Assembly: GCF_903815225.1 (NCBI RefSeq)
Contig: NZ_LR813084.1
Location: forward strand, 2,832,501-2,896,500
Reading direction: 5' to 3'
From: Delftia tsuruhatensis
GTDB taxonomy: Bacteria > Pseudomonadota > Gammaproteobacteria > Burkholderiales > Burkholderiaceae_C
DNA length: 64,000 bases
Numbering within the stretch: the first letter of the stretch is position 1; the number at the start of each line of letters is the position of its first letter. A program made the translations under genes and the position numbers. Under the pieces are notes generated by a model. The model saw only the letters and a list, made by a program, of their open reading frames with translations, made no database searches and was not told the DNA's origin. Below are positions 36,007-45,082 of this stretch, piece by piece.

Positions 36007-37812
36007 ATGGACATGGATTGGAGCAAGGCACTGCAGGAAAGCCTGGCCTGGCTGGCCGTTGCCTCAGTGATCACCGTCGTGGCTTTCGCGGCCGTGGCGT
36101 TGCTGGTGGTGCGGTTCACGCGCTGGGGGCGGCAGTTCTGGCAGCTGGCCGGCCCCTTCCTGCACCCGAGGCGCAGTTGGTGGCCGTTGCTCGTGTTCAC
36201 CTTGCTGCTGGTGCTGGCCCTGGTCTCGGTGCGCATGAACGTGCTGTTTTCCTATTGGTACAACGGGTTCTACAGCGCGCTCCAGGAATTGGACCAGAAG
36301 GGTTTCTGGCGCTTCCTGGGCATTTTCGCGGTGCTCGCCACCATCCACGTGCTGCGCGAGCTGTTCAACTACTACGTGAACCAGTCGTTCCGCATCCGCT
36401 GGCGCGTCTGGCTCAACGAGCGCGTGACCACCGACTGGATGGATGGCGACGCCTACTACCGCAGCCACTTTCTGGACGACCCGGTGGACAACCCCGACCA
36501 GCGCATCGAGCTGGATGTGAACACCTTCGTCTCCAGCTCGCTCACCCTGGCGCTGGGCGCCGTCAGCGCCGTGGTCTCCCTGGTGGCATTCACGGGCATC
36601 CTCTGGGGGCTGTCGGCCCCCATCGCCGTGGCTGGCGTGGAAGTCCCTCGGGCCATGGTCTTCGCGGTCTACATCTATGTGATCATCGCCACGCTGATTG
36701 CCTTTCGCCTGGGCCGGCCGCTGATCCGGCTGAACTTCCTGAACGAGAGGCTGACCGCCAACTTCCGCTACGCCCTGGTGCGCGTGCGCGAGTATGCGGA
36801 GAACATCGCCTTCTACCAGGGCGCCGCCATCGAGCGCAACACGCTGCTGGCGCGCTTCTCGGCCCTGATCGCCAACGTCTGGGCCCTGGTCTACCGCAGC
36901 CTGAAGTTCGATGGCTTCAACCTGACCGTCAACCAGGTGGCCGTGGTCTTCCCGTTTTTGCTGCAGGCGCCGCGCTTTTTCAGCGGCGCCATCAAGCTCG
37001 GCGATGTGATGCAGACCTCGCAGGCCTTTGGCCAGGTACAGGATGCGCTGTCCTTTTTCCGTACCTCGTATGACAGCTTTGCCCAGTACCGCGCCGCCCT
37101 CGACCGCCTGTGCGGCTTTCTGGATGCCAATGCGCAAACCCGCGAGCTGCCCCGGGTGGCTCACCGCGAGCTGCCTGGCGCGCTGGACATCGAAGACCTG
37201 CAGGTCAGCCGCCCCGACGGCCACCACCTGCTCAGCGGCCTGCAACTCCGGCTCGTGCCGGGCCAGGCGCTGCTGATCAGGGGCCCTTCAGGCAGCGGCA
37301 AGACCACCTTGCTCCGATCCATCGCCGGGCTCTGGCCGCACGCCGAAGGCACGGTGGGCCGCCCGGGCGGCCACCAGGCCCTGTTCCTTTCGCAGCGCCC
37401 CTATCTGCCGCTGGGCGATCTGCGCACGGCCATCGCCTATCCGGGCGAGGCCTCGCCGCGGGACGATGCGCTCCTGGCACGGGTGCTGCGCCAGGTCAGC
37501 CTGGCGCACCTGGCCGACAGGCTCGATGTCCAGCAGGACTGGTCGCGCATCCTGTCCATCGGGGAGCAGCAGCGCCTGGCCTTTGCGCGCGTGCTCTTCA
37601 ACCGGCCGGCCATCGTCTTCCTCGATGAGTCGACCTCGGCCATGGACGAGGGGCTCGAACATGCCGTCTACACGCTGCTGCGCGAGGAAATGCGCGAGAC
37701 CATGCTGGTCAGCGTGGGCCACCGCAGCACGCTGGCGGGCTTTCACACCGACTGGCTGGAGGTCGATGGCAGGGGTGGGTGGACGCTGTCGCAGGGGCAG
37801 CCCCAGGCCTGA
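36007..37812 (+). CDS. ABC transporter with fused permease and ATPase, SbmA/BacA-YddA type
   Basis: A 601-residue protein from ATG 36007. The N-terminal part has about six helices with the SbmA/BacA pattern (FWQLAGPFLHPRRSWWPLLV, WRVWLNERVTTDWMDGDAYY, FNLTVNQVAVVFPFLLQAPR). The C-terminal ATPase has GPSGSGKTTLLRSIAGLWPH, signature LSIGEQQRLAFARV, Walker B IVFLDEST and a switch histidine VSVGHR. YddA-like transporters of this class move peptides, cobalamin or very-long-chain fatty acyl substrates; the cargo is unknown. It acts as a homodimer in the inner membrane. No partner genes are adjacent. Confidence 0.9.
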   Translation: MDMDWSKALQESLAWLAVASVITVVAFAAVALLVVRFTRWGRQFWQLAGPFLHPRRSWWPLLVFTLLLVLALVSVRMNVLFSYWYNGFYSALQELDQKGFWRFLGIFAVLATIHVLRELFNYYVNQSFRIRWRVWLNERVTTDWMDGDAYYRSHFLDDPVDNPDQRIELDVNTFVSSSLTLALGAVSAVVSLVAFTGILWGLSAPIAVAGVEVPRAMVFAVYIYVIIATLIAFRLGRPLIRLNFLNERLTANFRYALVRVREYAENIAFYQGAAIERNTLLARFSALIANVWALVYRSLKFDGFNLTVNQVAVVFPFLLQAPRFFSGAIKLGDVMQTSQAFGQVQDALSFFRTSYDSFAQYRAALDRLCGFLDANAQTRELPRVAHRELPGALDIEDLQVSRPDGHHLLSGLQLRLVPGQALLIRGPSGSGKTTLLRSIAGLWPHAEGTVGRPGGHQALFLSQRPYLPLGDLRTAIAYPGEASPRDDALLARVLRQVSLAHLADRLDVQQDWSRILSIGEQQRLAFARVLFNRPAIVFLDESTSAMDEGLEHAVYTLLREEMRETMLVSVGHRSTLAGFHTDWLEVDGRGGWTLSQGQPQA

Positions 37813-37843
37813 GCGGGCCGTGCGCGGCGCGTGCCGACCCGTA

Positions 37844-39268
37844 TCAATCGTCCATGGCAAGCGGCTCGCAAGCACCCAGGTCGCCCGGCGACTGTCCATG
37901 CAACTGGCGTGCAGCATCCTGCAGGGCTGTGCGCAGGCCCTCCTCCAGCACGGGGTGGTAGAAGGGCATGCGCAGCAGCTCATGCACCGTCATCCGCTGC
38001 TGCACGGCCAGCGCCAGAAGGTGGGCCAGATGCTCGCCCGCCGGGGCACACATCTCGGCGCCCAGCAGCCTGGCGCTCGCGCTGTCCACGAACACGTGCA
38101 GAAGGCCTGCATTGCACTGCGCGGCCCGGGCGCGGCCCTGATGGGTGAAGTCCGCCCGGCCGACCACGAAGGCCTGTCCCAGCAAGGCCTTCATCGGCTG
38201 GCCCGCCACGGCGGCATTGGGAGCGCAAAAGACGATGGACAGGCTGGTGCGGCGCTCAAAGCATGCCGGTGTTTCAGCCATGGCATTGACACCGGCGATA
38301 TGGCCTTCGTCAACGGCTTCGTGCAGCAGCGCGCGCTCGCCGTTGGCGTCACCTGCCAGGAACAGCGGCAGGTCGCCCACCTGCAGCGTCTGCGGGTCCA
38401 GGGGGGGCAGTCCATGCTCGTCCAGCGGCAGGCCCAGCGTCTCCAGGCCCAGGCCTTGCAACTGCGGGCGGCGGCCCATGGCGGCCACCACATGGTCCAC
38501 CACGACACGGGTGTCGCCGGCGTGCACGACGATGCTGGCATCCGGTCCCTTGCTCAGTTCTGCCTCATGGTCGGTGATCACCGCCATCTCGCGTTCGAGC
38601 AGATGGCGCAGCGCGTCGGTGACGTTCGGGTCGGTCAGCCCTGCCATCCTGGGGCCATGTCCGAACGCCGTGACTTCCAGCCCCAGCCGTGCCAGGGCCT
38701 GCGCCATCTCCACCCCGATGGGGCCAAGGCCGACCACGGCCACGCGCGGGCCCAGCGTCTTGCGCTCGAACAGCGTGTCCGTGGTCAGGATGCGCTTGCC
38801 GAAGCGCTTCCAGTCCTCGGGCACCACGGGGCTGGACCCCGGCGCCAGGATGAGCTTGCGCGCTGCCAGCACCTTGCCATTGACCTCGATGCGGTTGGCC
38901 GCCAGCAGGCGAGCGCGGCCCTGCACCGCCCGCTCGGCAAGTCCCTCGGTGGACTTCAGCGTGCTGGCCACGAATTCATCACGCAGCTTGCGCACGCGCC
39001 GGAACACGGCAGGCAGGTCCGGCCGCAACTGGTCCGCGCCCCGAATGCCGAAGGCCTCCAGGTGCTGGCGTGCGTGGAATGCATTGGCTGCCTCGATCAA
39101 CAGCTTGGAGGGCATGCAGCCCACCCGTGCGCAGGTCGAACCCCATGGCCCGTCATTGACGATGGCGAAATGCTCGGTGTGCTTGCGCACTTCGCGCAGC
39201 GCCGACAGTCCGGCGGAGCCGGCACCAACGATGATCACGTCCGATGCGGTGGTGGGCGGGTTCTTCAT
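37844..39268 (-). CDS. Dihydrolipoyl dehydrogenase-like pyridine nucleotide-disulfide oxidoreductase
   Basis: From ATG 39268 the protein has 474 residues, with AAAGGATG upstream. FAD loop: VIIVGAGSAGLSALREV; redox disulfide: STCARVGCMPSK with CxxxxC; NAD loop: VAVVGLGPIGVEMAQALARL; second FAD motif: LFLAGDANGERALLHEA; C-terminal dimer-interface HPVLEEG with the active-site His-Glu pair. Length and motifs match lipoamide dehydrogenases. It is far from any 2-oxoacid dehydrogenase genes, so it may serve a different disulfide or be an orphan. Confidence 0.88.
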   Translation of the reverse strand: MKNPPTTASDVIIVGAGSAGLSALREVRKHTEHFAIVNDGPWGSTCARVGCMPSKLLIEAANAFHARQHLEAFGIRGADQLRPDLPAVFRRVRKLRDEFVASTLKSTEGLAERAVQGRARLLAANRIEVNGKVLAARKLILAPGSSPVVPEDWKRFGKRILTTDTLFERKTLGPRVAVVGLGPIGVEMAQALARLGLEVTAFGHGPRMAGLTDPNVTDALRHLLEREMAVITDHEAELSKGPDASIVVHAGDTRVVVDHVVAAMGRRPQLQGLGLETLGLPLDEHGLPPLDPQTLQVGDLPLFLAGDANGERALLHEAVDEGHIAGVNAMAETPACFERRTSLSIVFCAPNAAVAGQPMKALLGQAFVVGRADFTHQGRARAAQCNAGLLHVFVDSASARLLGAEMCAPAGEHLAHLLALAVQQRMTVHELLRMPFYHPVLEEGLRTALQDAARQLHGQSPGDLGACEPLAMDD

Positions 39269-39578
39269 GCGGGCATCCTTTGATCGCGGCGCCCCGGCGG
39301 GCGCCGTTTGCATGCCGGCCAGTCTGCATGCGTGCGGCGGTGGCAGGCGTAGGCCAAGTGCCGAAAACGCGGGCTGCCAGGAAGCCGACGCGGTGGACAT
39401 CGCAGCGGGTCGGCCCGATGGAATCAAGAGGCGGTGGAATGCCTTCTTGAAATTCCATGGCGCGGGCCATTCATGTCATCCTGGATTCTTGTGGTTTTTT
39501 GCTTTTGAGAATGCCTGCTCCATAGTCAAAGGGAATTTGAATGAGCAAAATGCCCTGCTAGAGTGGGTCTTCGAAATC
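39269..39578 (+). promoter_or_regulatory. 310-bp intergenic region with promoter for the GAF-EAL gene
   Basis: No gene is seen here. TTGAAT (39537-39542), a 16-base gap and TAGAGT (39559-39564) form a plausible sigma-70 promoter just before the EAL gene's ATG at 39579. That leaves almost no leader, so either the promoter is false or the mRNA is leaderless. The AT-rich stretch 39470-39560 contrasts with the rest. Confidence 0.4.
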
Positions 39579-40808
39579 ATGCCTGAAAGAAGCTCCACCG
39601 CACCTCTTGGCAAACTTTTGGCATACGGCCTCGAGCTGGATGGGGTCGACCGCGTGCTGTCGGTCGTGCGGCGGCATCTGGGCATGGATGTGGCCTTTGT
39701 GGCACGGTTTCTCGGCGTGGATCGGGTGCTGGAGCATGTGGACGAGAACTCCCCCGGCACCGTGTTCAAGGGCCAGAAGATTCCGCTCAACGAGGGCTAT
39801 TGCCAGAAAGTGGTCAATGGGCAATTGCCCGAATTCATTCCCGATACCTCCAAGGTCGCCGCTGCACTGCAGATCCCTGAAACGCATGCCATTCCCATTG
39901 GTTCGCATCTGAGCACTCCCATTCGCCTGGACGGCGATCGCCTGTATGGCACGCTGTGCTGTTTCAGCCATCAGCCCAACGACCGGCTGGGTTGGCCTGA
40001 CATGCTGATGCTGCGTGCATTCTCTGAGTTGCTGGGCATGCATTTCGGAGCGGCTGCCGCAGCCCAGCAGACGTTCGACAGGGTGGCCGATGAAATCCGC
40101 AGCGCCATGGATGGCGGTATGCCGCGCCCCGTATTCCAGCCGGTCTACACGATTGCCACCGGCGAGCTGCATGGATTCGAATGCCTGTCTCGCTTCGATC
40201 TGGAGCCGTTGCGTCCGCCGGACCAATGGTTCAAGGCGGCCCATGAAGTCGGCATGGGCCTGGATCTGGAGCGCCACGCGATCGACATCGCGCTGGGTGC
40301 CCTGTTGCGCCTGCCCGCGCATTGGCATCTCTCGGTCAACTGCTCGCCCCAGCTCATCCTGTCGGGCCAGTTGCCTCGGCGGCTCGGGGTGGAGTACGAC
40401 ATCTCGCGCGTGACGCTGGAAATCACCGAGCACGCGGCGGTCGACGACTACGATGCCCTGGCCGAGGCCTTGGCGCCGCTGCGGCGCCGTGGCGCGACGC
40501 TGGCCGTCGACGATGCCGGCGCAGGCTATTCCAGCATGCGCCACATCCTGTGCCTGCAGCCCGACATGATCAAGCTGGACATGAGCATCACGCACAACGT
40601 CCATGCCGACCGCAGCCGCCGTGCACTGGCCAAGGGACTCACCAGTTTCGCGCATGAAATCGGCAGTGTGGTGGTGGCCGAAGGCGTGGAGACCTCCCAG
40701 GAATTCGAGGCCCTGGCCAGCCTGGGCGTGGATCTGGCGCAGGGCTATTTCCTTGCCAGGCCGATGCGGCTGGAACAGGTGCAGACGATGGCCCTTGCCA
40801 GGGCGTAG
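39579..40808 (+). CDS. GAF-EAL c-di-GMP phosphodiesterase
   Basis: A 409-residue cytosolic protein from ATG 39579. The N-terminal GAF domain is about residues 10-165 (LGMDVAFVARFLGVDRVLEH, GYCQKVVNGQLPEFIPDTSK). The EAL domain follows with ECLSRF at the EAL position, NCSPQLIL, ITEHA, VDDAGAG, IKLDMS and VVAEGVET. These retain the metal and catalytic residues, so it should degrade c-di-GMP to pGpG. It is the only stand-alone EAL protein in the window and could oppose the neighbouring GGDEF proteins. The GAF ligand is unknown. Confidence 0.9.
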   Translation: MPERSSTAPLGKLLAYGLELDGVDRVLSVVRRHLGMDVAFVARFLGVDRVLEHVDENSPGTVFKGQKIPLNEGYCQKVVNGQLPEFIPDTSKVAAALQIPETHAIPIGSHLSTPIRLDGDRLYGTLCCFSHQPNDRLGWPDMLMLRAFSELLGMHFGAAAAAQQTFDRVADEIRSAMDGGMPRPVFQPVYTIATGELHGFECLSRFDLEPLRPPDQWFKAAHEVGMGLDLERHAIDIALGALLRLPAHWHLSVNCSPQLILSGQLPRRLGVEYDISRVTLEITEHAAVDDYDALAEALAPLRRRGATLAVDDAGAGYSSMRHILCLQPDMIKLDMSITHNVHADRSRRALAKGLTSFAHEIGSVVVAEGVETSQEFEALASLGVDLAQGYFLARPMRLEQVQTMALARA

Positions 40809-40901
40809 CGTGCCTGTGCCCATTTCCGCCGTGCACCTTTGAGTCCCGGGCCGGGTCTGTGCCGCTGGCCGGGTGAGGCAGGTCGTTGCCCGGTTGCGTC
40901 C

Positions 40902-41513
40902 TCAGCCGGGCAGGAGGCCGACGTCGTGCAACTCCAGCCATCCCACGCGGCCCTGGCCTGCATCGTTGAGCCGTGCCACGAAAACCGGCACCTGGTCCTG
41001 GGGCAGCCGCAGATCGAACCGGACCAGTGAGCCATGCTCGACCTGCAGCAGTTCGGCACCTGCGGCCTCGACCTCGCGGCGTACCAGGCCTTCCAGGGCA
41101 TATGGCACGGCACAGCGCAGCGGCTGCATGCGTTGCAGGGGCATTTTCTCGGCCGTCAGCAAGGCCTGGGCCACGGCATCGGTGTAGGCGCGTACCAGGC
41201 CGCCCGCGCCCAGCTTGACGCCTCCGAAATAGCGCACCACGGTGGCCAGGACACCTTCGAGATCCTGGTGGCGCAGCACATCCAGCATGGGCCGGCCCGC
41301 CGTGCCGCCAGGCTCGCCATCATCGACGGCTGCCGATTGCCCGCCCGCCAGCAGCGCCCAGCAGACGTGGGCAGCCCCGGGATGCTGGCGCCTGAGTGCC
41401 TCGACCACGGCCTGGGCGCTGGCGCGATCGGCCATGGGCTGCACGCAGCCGATGAAACGGCTTTTCTTGATGAGGAGTTCGCTGTGCGCCGGGGCGCGTA
41501 GTGTCTGTGGCAT
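40902..41513 (-). CDS. YigZ/IMPACT family protein
   Basis: From ATG 41513 the protein has 203 residues. The UPF0029 N-terminal domain has the signature KKSRFIGCVQPMADRASAQA and the block VVRYFGGVKLGAGGLVRAYT, with DDGEPGGTAGRPML between. A C-terminal DUF1949-like ferredoxin fold follows. Eukaryotic IMPACT blocks GCN2; bacterial YigZ function is uncertain, possibly ribosome or nucleotide binding. The longer TTG start adds only four residues. Confidence 0.92.
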   Translation of the reverse strand: MPQTLRAPAHSELLIKKSRFIGCVQPMADRASAQAVVEALRRQHPGAAHVCWALLAGGQSAAVDDGEPGGTAGRPMLDVLRHQDLEGVLATVVRYFGGVKLGAGGLVRAYTDAVAQALLTAEKMPLQRMQPLRCAVPYALEGLVRREVEAAGAELLQVEHGSLVRFDLRLPQDQVPVFVARLNDAGQGRVGWLELHDVGLLPG

Positions 41514-41707
41514 GGAGGGCGGCAAGCTTACCCGATCCCCCTGCAGTGGGACGGATGCATTGCTTCATTACGCCTTTATTACAGATTGCTCCTTATTTGT
41601 GAGCATGCGTACCTTGTCGCATTTCAGCTGCAAGGTAGTACATACATGTTTGTCCTACAGAAATAGCGAGCAATTCGCAGTAAGCTTTCTGTCAAGGAGG
41701 CGCCATC

Positions 41708-41878
41708 ATGAACACCCCACCTTCCCACGATCCCGTTCTCGCCGAACACACCTTCGGCCGCGATCATTTCACTCCGCCGCCCATGGCCCTGGAGCACGCA
41801 GGCCAGGCCCACGAGGGCGCAGCCAGCGCCATCCCGGCAGACCTGGACCAGCGCATTCGCAACGTGGGCGAATGGTAG
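41708..41878 (+). CDS. Small orphan protein, 56 residues
   Basis: ATG 41708 with a strong ribosome site (AAGGAGG at 41695-41701) opens a 56-residue frame ending in TAG 41876. The sequence has HTFGRDHFTPPPMALEHAGQ and a C-terminus of DLDQRIRNVGEW; it is acidic, proline-containing and without a membrane segment. I do not recognise the family. It sits behind an unusually AT-rich 190-bp region and before two hairpins (41882-41901 and 41987-42013), so it appears to be its own transcription unit. The excellent Shine-Dalgarno supports it being real. Confidence 0.6.
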   Translation: MNTPPSHDPVLAEHTFGRDHFTPPPMALEHAGQAHEGAASAIPADLDQRIRNVGEW

Positions 41879-41881
41879 GTC

Positions 41882-41901
41882 GGCCGGGCGCAGGCCCGGC
41901 C
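41882..41901 (+). terminator. Hairpin after the small orphan gene
   Basis: GGCCGGGC and GCCCGGCC form a perfect 8-bp stem around GCAG, four bases past the stop. Only TT follows, so it is a weak terminator candidate. Confidence 0.55.
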
Positions 41902-41986
41902 TTGCGCAGCCACGGTGCTGCCGTCCAGAGGCTGGCCTCTTCGGTCCGGCATTGCCACACATCTATCATTCGTCTTCCAACCACAG

Positions 41987-42013
41987 GCCGGCGGCGCAAG
42001 CGCCGGCTTTTTT
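41987..42013 (+). terminator. Rho-independent terminator upstream of luxR
   Basis: GCCGGCG and CGCCGGC form a 7-bp stem with a 7-base loop, followed by six T. It would stop transcripts from the small orphan gene before luxR. Confidence 0.8.
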
Positions 42014-42059
42014 CATGTTCGCGTCGCGGGTCCATCCCGCCAGGCTTGCCGTATCCGCC

Positions 42060-42935
42060 ATGAACACTGATGCAGAGGAGCCAGGCCGGCGTGGCCAATG
42101 GCTGCTGACGCCTGCCACCGCAGGCGAGTCCAGCCTGCCGGTGGCGTTGGCCGACATGGTGGCGTTGCTGGAGCAGTTGGGGCGCAGCAGCGGCAGCGAC
42201 GAGGTGGCCGAGCAGCTGTTGCGCCTGCTGGGTCGGCATGTGCCGCTGGCGCAGTGCACCATTTTTTCGTTCCAGGGGCGTGCGCGTCCACGCATCGTGG
42301 GCCTGGGCGATCGCGCACGGACTGGGGCGCTGCCCATGATCTCGCAGGACTACAGCGAGCGCTTCTATCCGCTGGATGGTGCCCGGCGCATCATGCAGGC
42401 CGAACTGGCACGTCAGCAGCGACAGCCCCATGCCGCTGCGCGTGTCTGGCTGCATCGCCAGCGGCCTTCGGACGTCAGCCATCCCGAGTATCGCCATGTC
42501 TGCTACGTCCTGCCTCGCCTGGTGGAACGGCTGTCTCTTCTGGCGTTGCAGCCCGGGGGGCGCTGGCTGGCGGTGAACCTGTATCGGGGCGAAGAGCATG
42601 GCTGCTTCGATGCGTTATCCATTGCGCGCATCGAGACCTTTGCACCCCTGGTCATGCAGGCCATGCGCCTGCACTATGCCGGCCAGGCACTGCAGGACGA
42701 TCTGGCGGGGCTGGTACTTGCGCGCCTGGCGCGGCGCTTTCCCGGGCTCACCCAGCGCGACCTCGATGTGGTGCGCTGCGTGGTCGAGGGGCTGGATGCA
42801 GGCCGCACCGCGCAGCGGCTGGGCATCACGCTGGCCAGCGCGCGGACCTACCTCAAGCGAGTCTGCGCCAAGCTGGGCGTGCAGGGCCGGCGGGAACTGT
42901 TCGCCCTGCTGATGGAGCCCCAGTCTCTGGACTGA
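42060..42935 (+). CDS. LuxR-type helix-turn-helix regulator
   Basis: From ATG 42060 the protein has 291 residues; ATG 42015 is an alternative right after the terminator. The N-terminal 200 residues form a sensor without a recognised fold (TIFSFQGRARPRIVGLGDRA, YRHVCYVLPRLVERLSLLAL). The C-terminal HTH is GLTQRDLDVVRCVVEGLDAG, then RTAQRLGITLASARTYLKRV with AKLGVQGRRELFALL, the LuxR recognition pattern. It lies 89 bases upstream of the FAD monooxygenase gene on the same strand and probably controls it. Confidence 0.88.
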   Translation: MNTDAEEPGRRGQWLLTPATAGESSLPVALADMVALLEQLGRSSGSDEVAEQLLRLLGRHVPLAQCTIFSFQGRARPRIVGLGDRARTGALPMISQDYSERFYPLDGARRIMQAELARQQRQPHAAARVWLHRQRPSDVSHPEYRHVCYVLPRLVERLSLLALQPGGRWLAVNLYRGEEHGCFDALSIARIETFAPLVMQAMRLHYAGQALQDDLAGLVLARLARRFPGLTQRDLDVVRCVVEGLDAGRTAQRLGITLASARTYLKRVCAKLGVQGRRELFALLMEPQSLD

Positions 42936-43024
42936 GTGGGGCGCTCGCCGGGGTTGTCGCCATATGGGGACATCCGTGGCATGCCTGCCGCCTACACTGC
43001 GGCCGGACAAAGACGGAGACATCC

Positions 43025-44761
43025 ATGCACCAGCCCCATGCCCAGCCCAGGCATTCCATCTACTACCGCTACCAGGTGCACCAGCCCTGGCTTGCATCGC
43101 AGCACCCGGGGGCGCAGCGCCATTCCGTGGTCATCGTGGGCGGCGGCCCTGTAGGCCTGACCACGGCGCTGGAGCTGGCGCGCCACGGCCAGCGCTGCGT
43201 ACTGCTCGAGTCCGAGCAGCAGGTGTCCGAAGGCAGCCGCGCCATTGTGTTCACGCGCCGTTCCATGGAGATACTCCAGCAGGTGGGGGTGGCCGGTCGC
43301 GTGAGCGAAAGCGGCCTGCCCTGGCGCTTCGGCAACTCCATCTACCGGGGCCAGCGCGTATTCCGCATGGAGGCACCGCACGACGAGGACGATCGCTTCT
43401 CTCCCATGATCAATCTCCAGCAGCAGTATCTGGAGGAGTTCCTGGTCGATGCCGCACTTGCCCATCCGCTGATCGAGATGCGCTGGGGCAACCGTGTGCA
43501 GCAGGTGCGGCAGGTCGGCGGCGGCGCGGATGCGCGGGTCCGGCTGGATGTGGACACGCCCGAAGGCATGTACGTGCTGGAGGCCGACTGGCTGGTCGCG
43601 GCCGACGGCGCGCGATCGGGCATACGCACGGCCATGGGCCTGGTCATGGAGGGCGCCTCCTATGAGGGCCGTTTCGTGATTGCCGACATCCGCATCGACC
43701 TGCCGCTGCCCACGGAGCGCCTGGCCTTCTTCGACCCGGTCTGGAATCCGGGCAACACCATTCTCATGCACCGGGAGCCCCACGGCATCTGGCGCGTGGA
43801 CTACCAGTTGCCTCGCGCGGAGGATCCGCAGCAGGCGCTGCAGCCGCAGTCGCTCAAGCAGCGCATCGATGCCCAACTGGAGATGATCGGCTTCGGTGGC
43901 ACGCCCTGGGAGCTGGACTGGAGTTCGGTCTATTCGGCACGCGCGCTGACCCTGGCCGACTATGTGCATGGCCGGGTGGTCTTCACGGGCGATGCGGCGC
44001 ACCTGCTGCCCATCTTCGGTGTGCGCGGAGCCAATACCGGATTGCAGGATGCGCAGGCGCTGGCGTGGCGGCTGGCCCTGGTGGCGCGCGGCGTGGCCGC
44101 GCCGACATTGCTGGACAGCTACAGCAGCGAGCGCGTGGGCGCAGCCAGGGAGATCATCGAGGAGGCGGGCAAGAGCACGCGCTTCATGGCGCCGCCCTCG
44201 CGGGGCTTTCGCCTCGTTCGCGATGCGGTGCTGTCGCTGTCCCTGACCCAGCCCTTCGTGAGGCCGCTGTACCACTGGCGCACCTCGCGTCCGCATGCGT
44301 ATGCGGATTCGCCGCTCAATTGCCTGTCCGACGACAGCCCGCTGTTCGCCGGCGGGCCCGGCCATGGCGCACCGCCGCAGAACGTGCGCCTGGGGAGCGA
44401 CGACTATCTTCTGGACTACCTGGGCGGTGGCTTCGACCTCCTGTATTTCACGGACGGATCGCCCGTGGCGCCATCCCTGAGTGAAGTCGCCCGGGCCGTG
44501 CGCGAACGTGGCGTGGCGCTGCGCATCATCGCCATTTCCAGCCAGACCCATTGCAGTCATGTGCAGGGCGCAGACCTGACCCTGGCCGATCCCCAGGGCC
44601 GCAGCCGCACGCGCTATGGCGTGCCTTCCGATCACCCCCATGGGGCCGCCTGCCTGTTGCGCCCGGACCAGCATGTCTGCGCACGCTGGCTGGCGCTGGA
44701 GGCGCAGCAGTTGCAATCGGCCATCGATATGGCTACCGGCCAGCAAGGAGCACAGGCATGA
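43025..44761 (+). CDS. FAD-dependent aromatic hydroxylase/monooxygenase
   Basis: A 578-residue flavoprotein. The NAD(P)/FAD loop VIVGGGPVGLTTALELARHG is at 37-56, the DG motif is LVAADGARSGIRTAMG, and the second FAD motif is VVFTGDAAHLLPIFGVRGAN with NTGLQDAQALAWRLALVARG. A thioredoxin-like C-terminal domain of the PheA/TfdB type is likely. It resembles 3-(3-hydroxyphenyl)propionate and related aromatic hydroxylases. Its stop overlaps the start of a DUF2783 gene (ATGA). No ring-cleavage genes are near, so the substrate is not identified. Confidence 0.85.
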   Translation: MHQPHAQPRHSIYYRYQVHQPWLASQHPGAQRHSVVIVGGGPVGLTTALELARHGQRCVLLESEQQVSEGSRAIVFTRRSMEILQQVGVAGRVSESGLPWRFGNSIYRGQRVFRMEAPHDEDDRFSPMINLQQQYLEEFLVDAALAHPLIEMRWGNRVQQVRQVGGGADARVRLDVDTPEGMYVLEADWLVAADGARSGIRTAMGLVMEGASYEGRFVIADIRIDLPLPTERLAFFDPVWNPGNTILMHREPHGIWRVDYQLPRAEDPQQALQPQSLKQRIDAQLEMIGFGGTPWELDWSSVYSARALTLADYVHGRVVFTGDAAHLLPIFGVRGANTGLQDAQALAWRLALVARGVAAPTLLDSYSSERVGAAREIIEEAGKSTRFMAPPSRGFRLVRDAVLSLSLTQPFVRPLYHWRTSRPHAYADSPLNCLSDDSPLFAGGPGHGAPPQNVRLGSDDYLLDYLGGGFDLLYFTDGSPVAPSLSEVARAVRERGVALRIIAISSQTHCSHVQGADLTLADPQGRSRTRYGVPSDHPHGAACLLRPDQHVCARWLALEAQQLQSAIDMATGQQGAQA

Positions 44762-44970
44762 ACCCGTCCCATTCTTCCCCCCGGTCCCTGGACATCGCCG
44801 GCCTGGAGGCCGTGTACGACCAGCTGGCGACGGCCATGGATGCCGTGGGGCCTGAGAAATCCGAGCTGTTCCTGGTCAAGCTGGCGCTGCTGGCCGCCGA
44901 TCGGCTGGGCAGCGACTTGGTGTTCGCCGAGCTGGTGCGGGTGGCGCGGCAGGACCTGCAAGGCACCTGA
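44758..44970 (+). CDS. DUF2783 domain protein
   Basis: A 70-residue helical protein ([40 protein letters not shown]), matching DUF2783, which is found next to FAD monooxygenases. The ATG overlaps the monooxygenase stop, so it is made together with it. It probably acts as a small subunit or stabiliser, but this is inference from the repeated gene pairing. Confidence 0.85.
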   Translation: MNPSHSSPRSLDIAGLEAVYDQLATAMDAVGPEKSELFLVKLALLAADRLGSDLVFAELVRVARQDLQGT

Positions 44971-45082
44971 CGCGCAGCCGGCAGGGGTTCTTGGTCAAGA
45001 CCCTGTGCCAGCAGGGTTGAGTGCCGAAACGTACACTGGCCGGTTCCTCCCGCACAGGCTCCCAGAAGCCGAACCGCCCATC

